From Coleofasciculus sp. S288 (GTDB taxonomy: Bacteria; Cyanobacteriota; Cyanobacteriia; Cyanobacteriales; Coleofasciculaceae): a stretch of 5,237 nucleotides of DNA. This document shows positions 4,882 to 5,237 of this stretch, piece by piece; within the stretch, counting starts at the first letter, position 1; every line of letters starts with the position of its first letter. A program made the translations under genes and the position numbers. The notes under the pieces are model-generated. The model made no database searches. It worked only from the letters and a program-made list of their open reading frames with translations, and was not told the DNA's origin. The DNA is taken from positions 1 through 5,237 of the forward strand of contig JAIUYC010000392.1 in assembly GCA_020216575.1 (NCBI GenBank). The letters are read 5' to 3'.

Positions 4882-5237
4882 TTATCGAGTTGTCTGCGGT
4901 TTTTGCTTCCTTTGCCGTCGCCGTTCTGCTGCCGATGGGCGGCGTGCCGTTTCTAAAGAAACAACCTCAGCCTCACTACCCTCTCTAGCTACCCGAATCA
5001 GCAACCCCGCTGAGAGCAAACTGGCAATCATCGAACTACCGCCATAGCTAAAGAAGGGGAATGGCAACCCCGTTGTCGGGAGAACACCCGTAGCCACGCC
5101 AATATTTAACAGCGACTGCCCCACAATTAAAATCATTGCTCCTGTTGCGACCAGCCGATGCACTGGATTCCGTGTCTTCATTGCCACGATTACCGCCACT
5201 GTAGCGTAAGTCACAATCAGCAGCAGCAGCAACACAC
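4882..5237 (-). CDS. ftsW: FtsW, septal peptidoglycan polymerase, C-terminal part (truncated at window edge)
   Basis: The last 118 codons of a SEDS-family membrane protein; the start lies beyond the right edge. A GTG at 5235 is an internal Val, not a start. The signature NIGVATGVLPTTGLPFPFFS followed by YGGSSM is the conserved SEDS block containing the T-G-L-P-x-P-F-x-S-Y-G-G motif. Three hydrophobic segments are visible: LLLLLIVTYATVAVIVA, the LVATGAMILIVGQSLLNIGV stretch, and MIASLLSAGLLIRV. A cytoplasmic tail of about 35 residues follows, ending in a basic, polar segment (RRPSAAERRRQRKQKPQTTR). FtsW works with class B PBP3/FtsI to make septal glycan strands at the divisome. RodA is the close paralogue; the block cannot fully exclude it, but the sequence around the motif fits FtsW better. 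Five CTG codons form the run of leucines at the window edge. The gene ends 34 bases from the convergent TPR gene with no clear terminator between. Confidence 0.88.
   Translation of the reverse strand, partial: VLLLLLIVTYATVAVIVAMKTRNPVHRLVATGAMILIVGQSLLNIGVATGVLPTTGLPFPFFSYGGSSMIASLLSAGLLIRVAREGSEAEVVSLETARRPSAAERRRQRKQKPQTTR

Noticed and set aside
3658..4968. 13-base direct repeat AAGAAACAACCTC at 3658-3670 and 4956-4968
   Set aside because: The second copy lies inside ftsW coding sequence, the flanks do not match, and a 13-mer match in 5 kb can arise by chance.

Overview
The window looks like a chromosomal piece of a cyanobacterium, probably a filamentous one. Directly visible support: five copies of the HIP1 octamer GCGATCGC, many short tandem repeats in the style of cyanobacterial STRR sequences, a BioF of the cyanobacterial type, a secreted TPR protein and an FtsW tail. 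The genus cannot be told from this sequence. Coding density is low, and the first 2.2 kb look like worn accessory DNA.

Layout. 2-124: tail of a gene entering from the left, perhaps a glycosyltransferase. 125-403: non-coding and rich in repeats, with a 32-bp perfect palindrome, an 82-bp inverted-repeat element, a 9-bp tandem array and an 18-bp palindrome. 404-1065: remains of a membrane-anchored Cache-domain sensor gene whose pieces lie in different frames. 1112-1193: a second 9-bp array of the same family and orientation as the first. 1330-1956: an exported protein resembling the choice-of-anchor family but without its usual C-terminal anchor, behind a plausible sigma-70-type promoter. 2183-2410: an unrecognised 75-residue gene with a strong ribosome binding site, directly followed by bioF (2420-3586). 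3587-3971: 385 bases without a recognisable gene. 3972-4847: an exported TPR protein whose signal peptide is encoded by four perfect 7-bp repeats. 4882-5237, minus strand: the C-terminal part of FtsW, convergent with the TPR gene.

How the genes relate. The only clear operon is the 75-residue gene plus bioF (entry step of the biotin ring pathway). BioF has no visible Shine-Dalgarno and sits 9 bases after the small gene in the same frame, so translational coupling is plausible. The other genes look functionally unrelated: FtsW belongs to septal peptidoglycan synthesis, the TPR and choice-of-anchor proteins are predicted to be exported, and the Cache ORF is probably non-functional.

No complete new system is evident. 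The points most worth a second look are the paired 9-bp arrays around the broken sensor gene, the frame-breaking 7-bp repeat in the TPR signal peptide, and the unknown small gene coupled to bioF.
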